From: Cohnella faecalis
GTDB taxonomy: Bacteria; Bacillota; Bacilli; Paenibacillales; Paenibacillaceae
DNA length: 64,000 nucleotides
Assembly (NCBI RefSeq): GCF_003570905.1
Contig: NZ_QXJM01000027.1
Span: 124,001-188,000 of the forward strand
Reading direction: 5' to 3'
Shown here: positions 18,785 through 28,614 of the stretch, piece by piece
How positions within the stretch are numbered: position 1 is the stretch's first letter
How the letters are laid out: every line of letters begins with the position of its first letter
Translations under genes and position numbers: made by a program
Notes under the pieces: generated by a model
What the model was told of the DNA's origin: nothing
Seen by the model: only the letters and a program-made list of their open reading frames with translations
Databases searched by the model: none

Positions 18785-18857
18785 TAAGCGATTGGGACAA
18801 GTCCGCTAGCGGGATCGGCATATGGTTGCATTTTGGAGAATGGAGGGGAACTGACGA

Positions 18858-19626
18858 ATGAACGAGAGGATTCCGGCGCTCAAGCAAGCGGAGCTCCCCG
18901 CCAAGGGAAAAAAGCGAGGCCGAAAGCTGCTGGCGATCGTGATCGCTCTCTTGGCCATCATTCTCGTTTTTTTGTTTTTTTCGCTCCTCCTTGGCCAAAA
19001 TTCAGGTCATTAACGTGGAGGGCGCTTCGTATTTGACGGCCGAGGAAGTGAAAGCCGCGCTGGCTGTCAACGTCGGCGATTCGTTCTTCGTTCCGTCCTC
19101 CGGCAAGCTGGAGACCAGAGTGCGTTCTCTGAAGCCGGTTAAGGAGGCTTCGATCGTCAAGCATTTTCCAGGCAAGCTTACCGTGAAGCTGCAAGAATTC
19201 GAAGAGGTGGCGACAGAGCTCGGAGCGGACGGCAAGGTGCAAGCGGTGCTTGCCAACGGCCTCGTCCTCCCTTCGAAGCAGGGAGCGCTTCCCGATAAGC
19301 CTATTCTAACCGGATGGAAGACGGGGGACGCGAACTTTCAGGCGCTGTGCCAGACACTGAGCCAGCTTCCGGATCACTTGCTGACGGATTTATCCGAAAT
19401 CAAGCCCGATCCTTCCAAATCTTATCCCGACCGGATCAAGCTGTATACCCGATCTCGCTTCGAGGTTGTAACGACTGTAGGCAAGCTGTCCGAAAAAATT
19501 ATTTTTCTGAGCGATATCGTGGAAAACCGCGAGCCTGGACGCATCGTTCTGCTCGAAGCCGACACCTATTTTCCGTATTCGGCACAAAACGCCGACCAGG
19601 ACGGGGCGGATTCCGCCAATCCTTGA
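18858..19626 (+). CDS. divIB: Cell division protein DivIB/FtsQ (frameshifted in transmembrane segment)
   Basis: A bitopic division protein that partners FtsL and DivIC. From the ATG at 18858 (GGAGGGG upstream) the frame gives a Lys/Arg-rich cytoplasmic tail and a hydrophobic helix, then stops after leaving frame in a run of seven T at 18975-18981. Removing one T joins it to the frame that continues as AKIQVINVEGASYLTAEEV, the POTRA domain, followed by the beta domain to 19626, for about 255 residues in all. Taken as read, only a TTG at 18991 could start the second part, and it would lack the membrane anchor. An extra T in a homopolymer is the simplest explanation. Confidence 0.85.
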
Positions 19627-19700
19627 TCGAGCCGACAAGACGGCCTATAGCATTCTTTTTTGCGTTAAGGAAATGGACACTACTCAACCTGGCAAAAGAA

Positions 19701-19709
19701 TGCTAGAAT
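19701..19709 (+). promoter_or_regulatory. Candidate extended -10 promoter for ftsAZ
   Basis: TGCTAGAAT is an extended -10 element (TGn plus TAGAAT) about 170 bases before ftsA. No good -35 lies at the standard spacing, which extended -10 promoters can tolerate. The spacing does not fit the sigma-H promoter known for Bacillus subtilis ftsAZ. Confidence 0.35.
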
Positions 19710-19876
19710 TTCATTTATGGGCTTATTAGGGAAGCTGGAATGAGCGCTGCCCGCGCTATTGACGAATGACCAAAAATTTTGTTGAAAAAGAGGGAAAACC
19801 TCGTGGACGTGGAATATGTAGAGGAAGCAATCCCATATCGCAGCCATTTTCATCGATTTACGGGAGGTGCCACCGG

Positions 19877-21121
19877 TTGAGCAGCAATGACCTCATCGTC
19901 AGCCTGGATATCGGAACGTCGAAGATCCGGGTGATCATAGGGGAAGTCAGCAACGGGGCCATTAACATCATTGGCGTCGGTTCCGCGGATTCCGAAGGAA
20001 TTCGCAAGGGCGCCATCGTAGATATTGATCAAACCGTGCAGTCTATCCGAAGCGCCATCGACCACGCCGAGCGTATGGTCGGTATCAGCATAGGCGAAGT
20101 ATACGTCGGCATTGCCGGCAATCATATCGCCCTGCAAACGAATCATGGAGTCGTAGCCGTTTCCAACGAGGACAGGGAAATCGGCGAGGAAGACATTGAG
20201 CGTGTTCTTCAAGCCGCGCGCGTCGTCGCGCTGCCTCCGGAGCGGGAAATTATCGGGCTTTTGCCAAAGCAATTTCTGGTGGACGGGCTGGCGGACATTC
20301 AAGATCCGCGCGGCATGATCGGCGTTCGGCTCGAAGTCGAATGCACTATCATTACCGGCACGAAAGCCGCCGTACATAATTTAATGCGTTGCGTCGAGAA
20401 AGCCGGCCTGCGTATTTCGGGCATTGTGTTGATGTCTCTTGCATCCGGCATGATGGCGCTCACCAAGGACGAGAAGCAGATGGGGACCGTCCTTGCGGAT
20501 ATCGGAGCAGGCTCGACGACGATCGCCGTGTTCGAAGGCGGCAGTCTCGCGGCGGTGTCCACGCTGCCGATCGGCGGCGATTATGTGACGAGCGACATTT
20601 GCTATGGCCTCAAGACGCAGACGGAGCATGCCGAGAAGATCAAGCTGAAGTACGGCTGCGCTCGGATCGACGATGCGGCGGACGACCAGAAATTCAAGGT
20701 AATGCGGGTCGGCAGCAATGTGGAGAAGGAATTTTCCCAGCTTGATCTGGCGAACATCATTGAGCCGCGCATGCAGGAGATCTTCCAGATGATCCGTCAG
20801 GAAGTGAAACGTCTCGGCTATCATGAAAAAATCAACGGCTACGTGCTGACGGGCGGATCGGTGTCCATGCCGAGCGTGCTCCCGCTTGCCCAGTCGGAGC
20901 TGGAATCGAACGTAAGAATCGCGGTGCCGGATTATATAGGCGTGAGGGATCCGTCCTTCAGCAGCGGCGTAGGCATGATTCAGTACGTGACGAAGTATGT
21001 CCGTACCCGAGGAGCCGTTGCGGCCAAGCGGGCGCCTAAGACGAAGGCCGCCTCTGGCGGCGGAGCTTCGAAGCCGGGAATCGTCGAATGGTTCAAGAAC
21101 ATGTTCAAAGAGTTCATATAA
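19877..21121 (+). CDS. ftsA: Cell division protein FtsA
   Basis: A 414-residue actin-like ATPase that tethers FtsZ filaments to the membrane. The phosphate loop VSLDIGTSKIRVIIGE lies near the N-terminus, the second ATP motif is DIGAGSTT, and the third is GYVLTGGSVSMP. A basic linker precedes the C-terminal amphipathic membrane-targeting helix GIVEWFKNMFKEF. The start is TTG at 19877 with GGGAGGTG upstream; the longer frame from 19766 adds about 37 residues not found in FtsA and is rejected. It is paired with ftsZ, 48 bases downstream. Confidence 0.95.
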   Translation: MSSNDLIVSLDIGTSKIRVIIGEVSNGAINIIGVGSADSEGIRKGAIVDIDQTVQSIRSAIDHAERMVGISIGEVYVGIAGNHIALQTNHGVVAVSNEDREIGEEDIERVLQAARVVALPPEREIIGLLPKQFLVDGLADIQDPRGMIGVRLEVECTIITGTKAAVHNLMRCVEKAGLRISGIVLMSLASGMMALTKDEKQMGTVLADIGAGSTTIAVFEGGSLAAVSTLPIGGDYVTSDICYGLKTQTEHAEKIKLKYGCARIDDAADDQKFKVMRVGSNVEKEFSQLDLANIIEPRMQEIFQMIRQEVKRLGYHEKINGYVLTGGSVSMPSVLPLAQSELESNVRIAVPDYIGVRDPSFSSGVGMIQYVTKYVRTRGAVAAKRAPKTKAASGGGASKPGIVEWFKNMFKEFI

Positions 21122-21169
21122 GCCGCCGCTTATGGAAGATTCAAGCGAAGCGAGGAGGAGTTTGGTTAT

Positions 21170-22303
21170 ATGTTAGAGTTTGATATGGAAATGGAACCGC
21201 TCGCGAAAATCAAAGTCATCGGTGTCGGCGGCGGCGGCAGCAATGCGGTAAATCGAATGATCGAGAACGGCGTCAAGAACGTCGAGTTCATTACGGTTAA
21301 TACGGATGCTCAAGCTTTGCAGCTGACGAAATCGGAGCAAAAGCTGCAAATCGGCGACAAGCTGACGCGCGGTCTCGGCGCAGGCGCCAACCCGGATGTC
21401 GGCAAGAAAGCTGCCGAAGAGTCCCGCGAATTTATTACCAATGCGCTTAAAGGCTCGGATATGGTATTCGTCACCGCCGGCATGGGCGGCGGTACCGGTA
21501 CGGGCGCAGCGCCCGTTATCGCGGAGCTTGCCAAGGAAAGCGGAGCGCTGACGGTCGGTGTCGTTACTCGTCCGTTCACGTTCGAAGGCCGCAAGCGTTT
21601 CTCGCAAGCCGAGATCGGCATAGAAGCGCTGAAGGAAAAGGTCGACACGCTGATCGTCATTCCGAACGATCGCTTGCTCGAAATCGTTGACAAGAAGACG
21701 CCGATGCTCGAAGCGTTTCGCATCGCTGACAACGTTCTTCGCGAAGCGGTGCAAGGTATTTCCGACTTGATCGCGGTTCCCGGACTTATCAACTTGGACT
21801 TCGCGGACGTCAAGACGATTATGACGGAGCGGGGATCCGCTCTTATGGGAATCGGGATGGCTACCGGCGAGAACCGCGCTTCCGACGCGGCGCGCAAAGC
21901 GATCCACAGCCCACTGTTGGAGACGTCGATTGACGGAGCTCGCGGCGTCATTATGAACATTACCGGAGGCTCTAATCTTTCGCTCTACGAAGTGAACGAG
22001 GCTGCGGAAATCGTTATCGCCGCTTGCGATCCGGAAGTAAACATGATTTTCGGCGCCATCATCGACGACGATTTGAAAGAAGAGATCAAAGTGACGGTTA
22101 TCGCAACCGGGTTCGAGCACAAGACGACTTCGAGACGCCCGGCCGCTCCGGCAGCCCCGGCTACGACCGCGAGTCCGAATCCGGAGGCGGCTTCTGAAGT
22201 TCGTTCGGCCGGCAACTTGCGTCCGTTCGGAAGCCAGAACCTGTCGAGCGACCAGCTGGACATTCCTGCGTTTCTGCGCAACCGTCCGAGAAACGATCGT
22301 TAA
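21170..22303 (+). CDS. ftsZ: Cell division GTPase FtsZ
   Basis: A 377-residue tubulin homologue that polymerises into the division ring. Visible motifs are [13 protein letters not shown] at the N-terminus, the tubulin signature [10 protein letters not shown] near residue 106, the T7-loop region with [11 protein letters not shown], and the C-terminal tail DIPAFLRNR that binds FtsA, SepF and others. A Pro/Ala-rich linker separates core and tail. GAGGAGG precedes the ATG. Length and context are normal for Bacillota. Confidence 0.98.
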   Translation: MLEFDMEMEPLAKIKVIGVGGGGSNAVNRMIENGVKNVEFITVNTDAQALQLTKSEQKLQIGDKLTRGLGAGANPDVGKKAAEESREFITNALKGSDMVFVTAGMGGGTGTGAAPVIAELAKESGALTVGVVTRPFTFEGRKRFSQAEIGIEALKEKVDTLIVIPNDRLLEIVDKKTPMLEAFRIADNVLREAVQGISDLIAVPGLINLDFADVKTIMTERGSALMGIGMATGENRASDAARKAIHSPLLETSIDGARGVIMNITGGSNLSLYEVNEAAEIVIAACDPEVNMIFGAIIDDDLKEEIKVTVIATGFEHKTTSRRPAAPAAPATTASPNPEAASEVRSAGNLRPFGSQNLSSDQLDIPAFLRNRPRNDR

Positions 22304-22326
22304 TATTCGCATCATATCGCATTTGA

Positions 22327-22370
22327 GGGGTGTCCTTCTGCAGATTTGCTTCTGCTGTGGACGCCTTTTC
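22327..22370 (+). terminator. Hairpin terminator after ftsZ
   Basis: Nested stems (GGTGTCC pairing with GGACGCC through one G-U, and GCAGA with TCTGC inside) precede TTTTC. It marks the end of the dcw operon. Confidence 0.6.
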
Positions 22371-22424
22371 TATTGGGTATGTTAAAAAAAGATGGAACCT
22401 AAACCAAATATTTGGAGGGGCTTT

Positions 22425-22838
22425 ATGAGAAAGTTCATATTCGTAACGCTTTTAAGCCTATTCTTGTTGAGTGCATGTTCATCTCAAAAGAAGTATTCTT
22501 CAGTAATTGAAGCAATTAAGTCTGAAGGAATCAATATCACTCAAATGGAGTCATCAATGGAAGTTGAACTCGATGGGATCAAGTCTCTTAGTTATAATTT
22601 CGATAACAATGAAATCATACGTGTTTATGACTTTGGATCGAAAGAAAAGCGAGAGCTTGGAAATAAACATTTTCAAGAACATCAACAGATTCTCAGTTCT
22701 CATGCCCCAATCGTTTATCAGACAAGTAGTTATTTAGTTCTTTATTACAGCAATGCTAATTTAACAACTGCAACTCCAAAGTTGACCGAAACGAAATATG
22801 GAGAAAGAATTCAAAAAGCAATAAACAGCATAGAATAG
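22425..22838 (+). CDS. Small AT-rich lipoprotein of unknown function
   Basis: A 137-residue predicted lipoprotein that I do not recognise. The signal sequence ends in lipobox LSAC with the lipidated Cys at residue 18. The mature part is mixed alpha/beta with many Ser, Glu, Tyr and Asn residues and no membrane helix. The ATG follows GGAGGGGC; an in-frame ATG at 22392 would spoil the signal peptide. Codon use and base composition are much more AT-rich than in flanking genes, which suggests recent acquisition. It is enclosed by terminators on both sides, so it is a stand-alone unit in the insert between ftsZ and spoIIGA. Confidence 0.7.
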   Translation: MRKFIFVTLLSLFLLSACSSQKKYSSVIEAIKSEGINITQMESSMEVELDGIKSLSYNFDNNEIIRVYDFGSKEKRELGNKHFQEHQQILSSHAPIVYQTSSYLVLYYSNANLTTATPKLTETKYGERIQKAINSIE

Positions 22839-22849
22839 CGTCACTTTTC

Positions 22850-22874
22850 AGGTAGCCGCTGGCTGCCTATTTTT
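22850..22874 (+). terminator. Rho-independent terminator
   Basis: An 8-bp stem (AGGTAGCC / GGCTGCCT, one mismatch) with loop GCT is followed by ATTTTT. It ends the small lipoprotein gene. Confidence 0.75.
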
Positions 22875-23035
22875 ATGGAGTAAATACAAACGTTGAAGTC
22901 GGGGAGACGATCAATCGTTGGAGACAACTCATCCTAGAGTCGGAACGGATGTTTGAGCAGCGCCTCAATGGCAGCATACCCCGATGTGATTATTTAGCCG
23001 ATCTTAAAGGGGATTTTCTCGCTGTTGTCGAATAA
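22854..23035 (+). pseudogene. Possible gene remnant, unrecognised
   Basis: A frame open for about 60 codons ends at a TAA at 23035. It has no start codon or ribosome binding site, and it overlaps a terminator. The conceptual product has a protein-like pattern (for example ETINRWRQLILESERMFEQ), which could be the C-terminal scrap of a decayed gene. It is equally possible that the stretch is open by chance. Confidence 0.2.
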
Positions 23036-23069
23036 AGGTGAAAACGATTCCAGTCTGGGAGGTGTGCCC

Positions 23070-24427
23070 ATGTCCAGCCCTATCGTTCTTTTACGTTTAG
23101 GCTAGCAGCATTCCTCGTAATGTTCGGCGTCATATTGACGCTGTCCGCGTACCTCCTCGTTACAAGACAGATCGTCGATGAGACGGGTGCGGTTACGCAA
23201 AGCGCCGTCGACAAGCATTTTGCCGTTCTTCCGCAGCTTCAGCGGTTGTTCACCGATGCGTCTGTCAGCCAGGAAGCGCCGTTCAACCGCGATGCAACGG
23301 AGGGACATAACCACGAAGAAGCTTCGCCCGCAACAGATGAAGGCAATCTTCCTCACAATCAGTTGGAGTCGATCATTCGAATGCACTTCGACTTGTACAA
23401 CATTCAAGATGTCGTTATTTACGACCTGTTCGGACGCGTCCTGTTCAGCTACGATGACAGTCGGTTGAACGGGCAACTGACGCAAGGGGATAGACTGCCA
23501 TTCAAAAAAGCGATTGAAGACGGGCAAAGAAGCGCTTCCGATCAGCGGGGCATTCTTCACTTGTGGATACCGATTCAAGATTCGGAGGGCCGAACGGTTG
23601 GCGCATTGGAAGCTTTACGCGATATATCGGATCGAAAGTCGGACAGCCTCGGCTTGATCGCCCTGCTTGCGCTTCTTTCGCTGGCGGGAATGCTTGTTTT
23701 GTTTTTTGCACTGAGGCAGCTGTTTATCCGCTCGTCGCGTACGATCGATAGTCAAAATCGCGAGTTAAGCGAAATGGTAGAACGAATTCGCAGGACATAC
23801 GACGAATCGCTTCAGGCTCTCAGCAGCGCCCTTGACAGCCGGGACAACGAGACGCGGGGGCATTCACAGCGAGTTACCGCGTATGCCTGGATGCTGGGTA
23901 AGCAGCTGGGGCTTGACGAAGAGCGGATGGAGTGGCTTATTCGCGGAGCGCTTCTGCACGATGTCGGCAAAATCGGCATACCCGATGCGATTTTGCTGAA
24001 GAACGGACCGCTTACGGAGGAAGAATGGGTCGTCATGAAAGGGCATGTATCGCAAGGCGTCCAGATGCTTCGATCGATTGAATTTCTTGGGCCATCCTTG
24101 GATGTCGTCGGCTATCACCACGAGAGGTGGGACGGGCATGGGTATCCGAACGGCCTTCAAGGTGAGCAGATTCCGTTGGCTGCCCGTATTTTTTCCGTGT
24201 GCGATACGTATGACGCCATGACGTCGGATCGTCCGTACCGGGCCGCCTGCACCCACGAGGAGGCGATTCTAGAGCTGCAGAAAAACAGCGGCACGCAATT
24301 CAGTCCCGCAATCGTCGATGCCTTCCTTCAGATCTCTCAGGAGAAGCTGGACAGCGTTCGCGATTTATCGAAGCATCAATCTCTTCCGTTTCCGTTGACC
24401 AGTCGTGATTTGTCTCAGGTCGGATAA
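23070..24427 (+). CDS. Membrane HD-GYP cyclic-di-GMP phosphodiesterase (N-terminal frameshift)
   Basis: The protein has about 452 residues: transmembrane helix 1 (about 11-31), an extracytoplasmic sensor region (about 32-200), helix 2 (about 207-228) and a cytoplasmic HD-GYP domain. HD-GYP enzymes hydrolyse cyclic di-GMP. The metal and signature residues are intact: LLHDVGKIG, MKGHVSQG, YHHERWDGHGYPNGL and CDTYDAMTSDRPYR. A perfect ribosome binding site (GGGAGG) precedes the ATG at 23070, but that frame stops after ten codons. One C missing from the CCC at 23078-23080 would join it to the main frame, which otherwise starts internally at 23120. No partner cyclase is in the window. Confidence 0.85.
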
Positions 24428-24445
24428 GCGATCGTTAGCCCATGT

Positions 24446-24483
24446 AAAAAGGGATGGCAGAAATTTCTGCTCATCCCTTTTTT
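24446..24483. terminator. Bidirectional terminator between convergent genes
   Basis: A long near-perfect hairpin (AAAAAGGGATG, inner GCAGAAATTTCTGC, CATCCCTTTTTT) carries an A run on one side and a T run on the other, so it can stop transcripts from both the HD-GYP gene and the reverse-strand gene that ends at 24493. Confidence 0.88.
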
Positions 24484-24492
24484 GTCGTTCCG

Positions 24493-26271
24493 TTAAGTGA
24501 CAGTCACGGTACAGGTCGCTATAAAGCCCCCGTCATCGGTAGTAACCGTAATCGTTGCCGTTCCCGCTCCGACAGGGGTAACGGCTCCTTTATCGTCTAC
24601 GGTCGCGACGCTGTCGTCGCTGCTAGTCCATTGGACTGTTTTCAATGCGGTATTGGTTGGCGCAATAACAGCTTTCAAGACGACAGCTTTGCCGCCCGAT
24701 TTGATTTTTAACGTCGTAACGCTCAATTTTACTCCAGATGCCTTCGGTAACACTTTTACGGTGTATTTGGCGGTCTTTGAACCATCTTGAACCGATTTGA
24801 CCGTAATGGTTGCCGTACCGGGCGAGACCGCTTCAAGACGGCCGTCGGCATCCACGGTGACCACAGCGAGATTACTGCTCGTGTAGGTTACCGCCGTTAC
24901 CGTCGCATATCCGGGATTGATTGAGACCGTCTGGGCGGAATAGCTATCGCCAATAGTCAAAGTAACGGCCGACGTCCCGACTTTGACCGAATCCACGGCT
25001 ACGATGACGGTTATGGCGGCGGAAGCCGTAAAGCTCCCGTCATCTGTCGTCGCGGTTATGGTCGCGCTGCCTTCCTTCAACGGGGTGACGATTCCCGTAG
25101 AGCTGACAGAAGCAACGGAAGCGTCGCTGCTTGTCCACTTAACCGTTTTTACGGTCGCTTTGGCGGGTGCGATCGTCGATTTTAGAGCAAGCGTTTTTTT
25201 GCCGACGGAGAGCGTAGCCGAGCTTGTGTTCAAGGTGATGCCGGATACGTTCACGGGAACCGTGACGGTAGCTTTCGCAAACTTCTTCGAATCCTGCTTC
25301 GATGTTGCGGTTACGGTCGCGGTGCCTGGAGCGATCGCATGAACGTTGCCATCTGCGTCTACGGTAGCGACCGATGTGTTGCTGCTAGTCCACGTAACAT
25401 CTTTGTCCGAAGCGTCGCCCGGGTTAATTGAAGCCGTGAGCTTTTCGTCCGGATAGCCGACTTTGACGGTTAGCTTGCTCTTATCGAGCGTAACCTTAGT
25501 GACCGCAATAATCACTTTGACGTTGACGGTTGCCTTGAACCCGCCATCGTATGTAGCAGCCGTTACGGTAGCCGAGCCTTCCGCTACGGGAGAGACAAGC
25601 CCCGTCTTCGACACGGTAGCGATCGAGGTGTCGCTGCTCGTCCAGATGATAGATTTGTCCGCAGCTTTCAAAGGTGCGATTGTCGCTTTAACAGTTACGC
25701 CCTTGCTGCCGACGGCAAGCGTGAGATCGGATTTGTCCAGCGAAACGCCGGATACGTTAATCGGAACGGTGACCGTCGTTTTCGACGTTTTGGCTCCGTC
25801 TTTCGTAGTCGCAGTTATCGTTGCGGTGCCGGGAGCGACGGCGTGAACGATGCCGTCGGCGTCAACCGTGGCGATTGACGTATTGCTGCTAGTCCAGGTA
25901 ACGATTTTGTCCGAGGCGTCGACAGGCAGCACGTTAGCGACGAGCGTTTGATCCGGACCACCCGCTTTTACGGTTAACGATTTCGCACTCAACGTTACTC
26001 CCGTTACTCCTTTTTTAACCGTTACGGTCGCCGTTGCCGTTTTGCCTCCATCAACCGTCGTAGCCGTTATCGTTGCGGTACCGGGGCCAATCGCTTTGAC
26101 GACGCCTCCGGCAACGGTAGCTACAGAAGTATCGCTGCTGCTCCATGTCACCGATTTGGTGCTGGCGTTGGCCGGGGCGACGGTAGCGAGCAACGTCGAT
26201 GAAATAAGCGGTCCGGTGCCACCGATTTTCAAATCGAGCGCATTTTTCGATAACGCTACGGATTGAACGGG
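24493..26271 (-). repeat. Tandem BIG2-encoding repeats (seven units)
   Basis: Seven diverged units of about 240-255 bases each encode one BIG2 domain. At the protein level adjacent units share the SLTVKxG-like start and the TATITATT-like strand. Alternate units resemble each other more closely, with VDADGxVHAVAPGTATITAT in units two and four, which hints at duplication of a two-domain block. Confidence 0.75.
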
Positions 26272-27399
26272 GATCGGAATGTTGTAAGTGAATTTGAGAT
26301 TAAGCACGATGTCTGTCGAAGAGGTTGTTCTTGTATAACTGCTGTATGAATAGGAATAGGAAGTGATGTTGCTCGTTCCCTTCATGACGGCAGTAACGTC
26401 GGCGGCCAAGGCAGCCTTGTTCGTGTATCTGATTTTTATGCCTTCCTCTTGATTTTGGATCGCTTGCTGAACGAATGCCGACAGCTCGGCTTGATTCGAG
26501 GCGGTAAGCTCCGCTTTCGAATATTCAAAGCCCAATGCGTCGTAGATGCCTTGGTAAATCGAAGCGTTCGACGGGTCGTCGGCTATTTTGGCCGTTAACG
26601 TTTGGTCGAATTCGCTGTTCGCAGCCGGATAGTCGGCGCGTTCCCACGTATGGTCCTGAGAGATTTGGTCATCCGTCAAATTGTAATAATCGTAGATGAC
26701 GCGCCCCGTCACGTCTGGAAGCGGATCGTCCCAAGTCGTGTCGAAATGGTACCATTTGCCGTCAAGCTTGACGAGATTCCACGTATGCAGCTCTCCTCCG
26801 GCTTTTCCTTCGACGATCCGGTTCTCGATGCCCGCATCGGTAAGCATGCGGAAGGCTAAAAGCGCGTAGCCTTGACAAACCGTTTTGTAAGGGGATGTAA
26901 GGCCCGCGTAAGCGGAATGCTGTTTTTTCGTCGTATCGTAGGCTAAGTTAAGCTCAATCCAATCGTGTATCGCTTTTTGCTTCTGAAAATCGTTCATGCC
27001 TTCGGTCAATATCGTGTTCAAGGTTTGCTGCACCGTATTCTTTACGTAGTCTGCCTGCGCCTTTGACTCCCAATAAGTGAAGTTGAATTTAACGGTTGTT
27101 GCACCGCTTGTTCCGCTGGCGCTAAAAGAGTACGTTTTTGTGCTGTAGTGCAAATAATCGTCGGCCTCGAACACCTCTTGAATCAAGGAGGATATAGCCG
27201 CGCTCGTCAGCCCGCTCCCTGAATAGTCGACAGAATAAGTGGCCGGCCTCTCATGCATGGCCGTGTCCACCTTCGACTGCAATTCCTCCAGCGTGCCGGC
27301 CGTATCGTTCGCGGCGTAAGCGGTTCCCCCTGCGAGGGCAATGAACGCCGCCGCAAACCCGATGGATGCCATCCATTTGGCCTTCTTCATTAGATTCAT
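24493..27399 (-). CDS. Secreted transglutaminase-like protein with seven BIG2 repeats
   Basis: A 968-residue exported protein. A signal peptide ends at about residue 29 (TAYA-AN). A transglutaminase-like cysteine protease domain (about 115-275) shows the Cys-His-Asp set in TVCQGYA, ELHTWNL and YHFDTTWDD. A region of about 100 residues follows, then seven bacterial Ig-like (BIG2) domains of about 80-85 residues run to the C-terminus, each starting with a V-x-V-x-L strand and containing a W(T/S)SSDTSVATV-like core. BIG2 arrays commonly occur in surface or adhesive proteins. No anchor motif or SLH domain is seen, so attachment is unknown. The ribosome binding site is TAGGAGAG. Substrate of the protease-like domain is unknown. 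Confidence 0.85.
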   Translation of the reverse strand: MNLMKKAKWMASIGFAAAFIALAGGTAYAANDTAGTLEELQSKVDTAMHERPATYSVDYSGSGLTSAAISSLIQEVFEADDYLHYSTKTYSFSASGTSGATTVKFNFTYWESKAQADYVKNTVQQTLNTILTEGMNDFQKQKAIHDWIELNLAYDTTKKQHSAYAGLTSPYKTVCQGYALLAFRMLTDAGIENRIVEGKAGGELHTWNLVKLDGKWYHFDTTWDDPLPDVTGRVIYDYYNLTDDQISQDHTWERADYPAANSEFDQTLTAKIADDPSNASIYQGIYDALGFEYSKAELTASNQAELSAFVQQAIQNQEEGIKIRYTNKAALAADVTAVMKGTSNITSYSYSYSSYTRTTSSTDIVLNLKFTYNIPIPVQSVALSKNALDLKIGGTGPLISSTLLATVAPANASTKSVTWSSSDTSVATVAGGVVKAIGPGTATITATTVDGGKTATATVTVKKGVTGVTLSAKSLTVKAGGPDQTLVANVLPVDASDKIVTWTSSNTSIATVDADGIVHAVAPGTATITATTKDGAKTSKTTVTVPINVSGVSLDKSDLTLAVGSKGVTVKATIAPLKAADKSIIWTSSDTSIATVSKTGLVSPVAEGSATVTAATYDGGFKATVNVKVIIAVTKVTLDKSKLTVKVGYPDEKLTASINPGDASDKDVTWTSSNTSVATVDADGNVHAIAPGTATVTATSKQDSKKFAKATVTVPVNVSGITLNTSSATLSVGKKTLALKSTIAPAKATVKTVKWTSSDASVASVSSTGIVTPLKEGSATITATTDDGSFTASAAITVIVAVDSVKVGTSAVTLTIGDSYSAQTVSINPGYATVTAVTYTSSNLAVVTVDADGRLEAVSPGTATITVKSVQDGSKTAKYTVKVLPKASGVKLSVTTLKIKSGGKAVVLKAVIAPTNTALKTVQWTSSDDSVATVDDKGAVTPVGAGTATITVTTDDGGFIATCTVTVT

Positions 27400-27499
27400 A
27401 GTATCACTCTCCTACTTATTATTATCGGTAGCGGTATTGCCAATTGATAGAATAAAATGCGGTTATTCTTTGCACAGCGAACAAAAAAAGCCCGCGCCG

Positions 27500-27566
27500 C
27501 TCGACAAAAAAACCGCGGCAAGGGCGGCACGATTAGACAGACTCCGAATATAAAAGCGATTATACT
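27500..27566 (+). promoter_or_regulatory. Candidate spoIIG promoter with Spo0A box and long spacer
   Basis: A -10 TATACT (27561-27566) lies 21 bp after a -35-like TAGACA (27534-27539). In Bacillus subtilis the spoIIG promoter has an unusual 22-bp spacer and needs Spo0A to help sigma-A. A Spo0A-box-like element (TCGACAAA, reverse complement TTTGTCGA) sits at 27501-27508, upstream of the -35, as expected for such activation. Assignment rests on this analogy. Confidence 0.55.
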
Positions 27567-27633
27567 GGGTTCATCCATCCCGGCCTGGCGCCGTCGGCGG
27601 CTTGCAAGGCCGGTAAAGGGTGGAGGTGTAGAG

Positions 27634-28598
27634 TTGGTCGTCTATGTGGATATCGTGTTTTTCAACAACCTGGCGATTGACGGAACGGTTTTATTAACGA
27701 CGGCGAAAGTATTGCGACTGCGGCCCTCCAAGCTTCGGTTATTTGGGTCGGCCGTTGTGGGAGGTGCGTATGCCGCCGCCATGTTCCTGGCGGACGTCCC
27801 CTATCTGTATTCGTTCGCTGCCAAGGTGGCCGTTTCTCTGCTAATGGTGCTGCTCGCTTTCGGATATGGAGGCCCGCTTCGAATGGCGCGTCATTTCGGA
27901 GCGTTTTATACCGTCAATTTCGCGACGCTCGGCGGAGTCGTCGGTCTCTCGTTTTTATTCCGATCGTCCAGAAGCCCATGGGAGGGAATGTCGTTTACTT
28001 CGGATGGCGGATTGCTGCTCAATTGGAAAGCCATGCAGCTCGCGATGCTGGTCTGCTCTATCGCAATGTCGGTCTGGCTCTTTCGCAAAACCGGAGAAAG
28101 CCGCAGCAAGCGCGAGACTTTGGCTACGCTGCTGTGGGACGTGAGCGTCCGAGTGGACGACGAGGCATGGACCGTTCGCGCTCTGCTGGATACGGGCAAC
28201 CGTTTGTACGATCCGTTGACACGTATTCCGGTCATGATCATGGAAGCATCGGTATGGAAGGAGCTGCTTCCCGAGGGCTGGGGAGAGAGGCTCAAGGGAG
28301 AGTCGGCGGATCGGCTTATCGCGGAAATGAACGACAAGCCCACCGAACCGTTCGCATGGGCCATCGGCTGCGCCTCGTTCCTTATCGGGCAGTGAATGGC
28401 AACACCCGCATGATGCTTGCGATAAAGCCGGATATGATCGAGCTCGCGCGGGAGGGAGAGCCCCCCAGCCGAGTAACGCGCGTTCTGATTGGTTTGGATG
28501 GAGGAACGCTGTCTTCGGACGGAACGTACCGCGCTATTCTGCATCCCGATTTTGCTCTATCCGGCGAACCGTCGCCGGCCCCATCCCAGCCTGCGTGA
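27634..28598 (+). CDS. spoIIGA: Pro-sigma-E processing protease SpoIIGA (frameshifted)
   Basis: An aspartic protease with an N-terminal membrane domain that processes pro-sigma-E in the mother cell after a forespore signal. The N-terminus [16 protein letters not shown], about five hydrophobic helices, and the protease motif [14 protein letters not shown] with its catalytic Asp are present. Near 28377 one G is missing: as read the frame ends at 28395 after CASFLIGQ. With it restored, [19 protein letters not shown] follows, with a stop at 28598 and about 321 residues. The start is TTG at 27634 with GGAGGTG upstream. sigE, its substrate, is the next gene, 16 bases away. Confidence 0.9.
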
Positions 28599-28614
28599 CA
28601 GGAGGTTTGCATTA

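Noticed and set aside
24493..26271. Several forward-strand open frames opposite the BIG2 repeats
   Set aside because: They are repetitive Val/Ala/Thr-rich shadows of the BIG2 repeats on the reverse strand.
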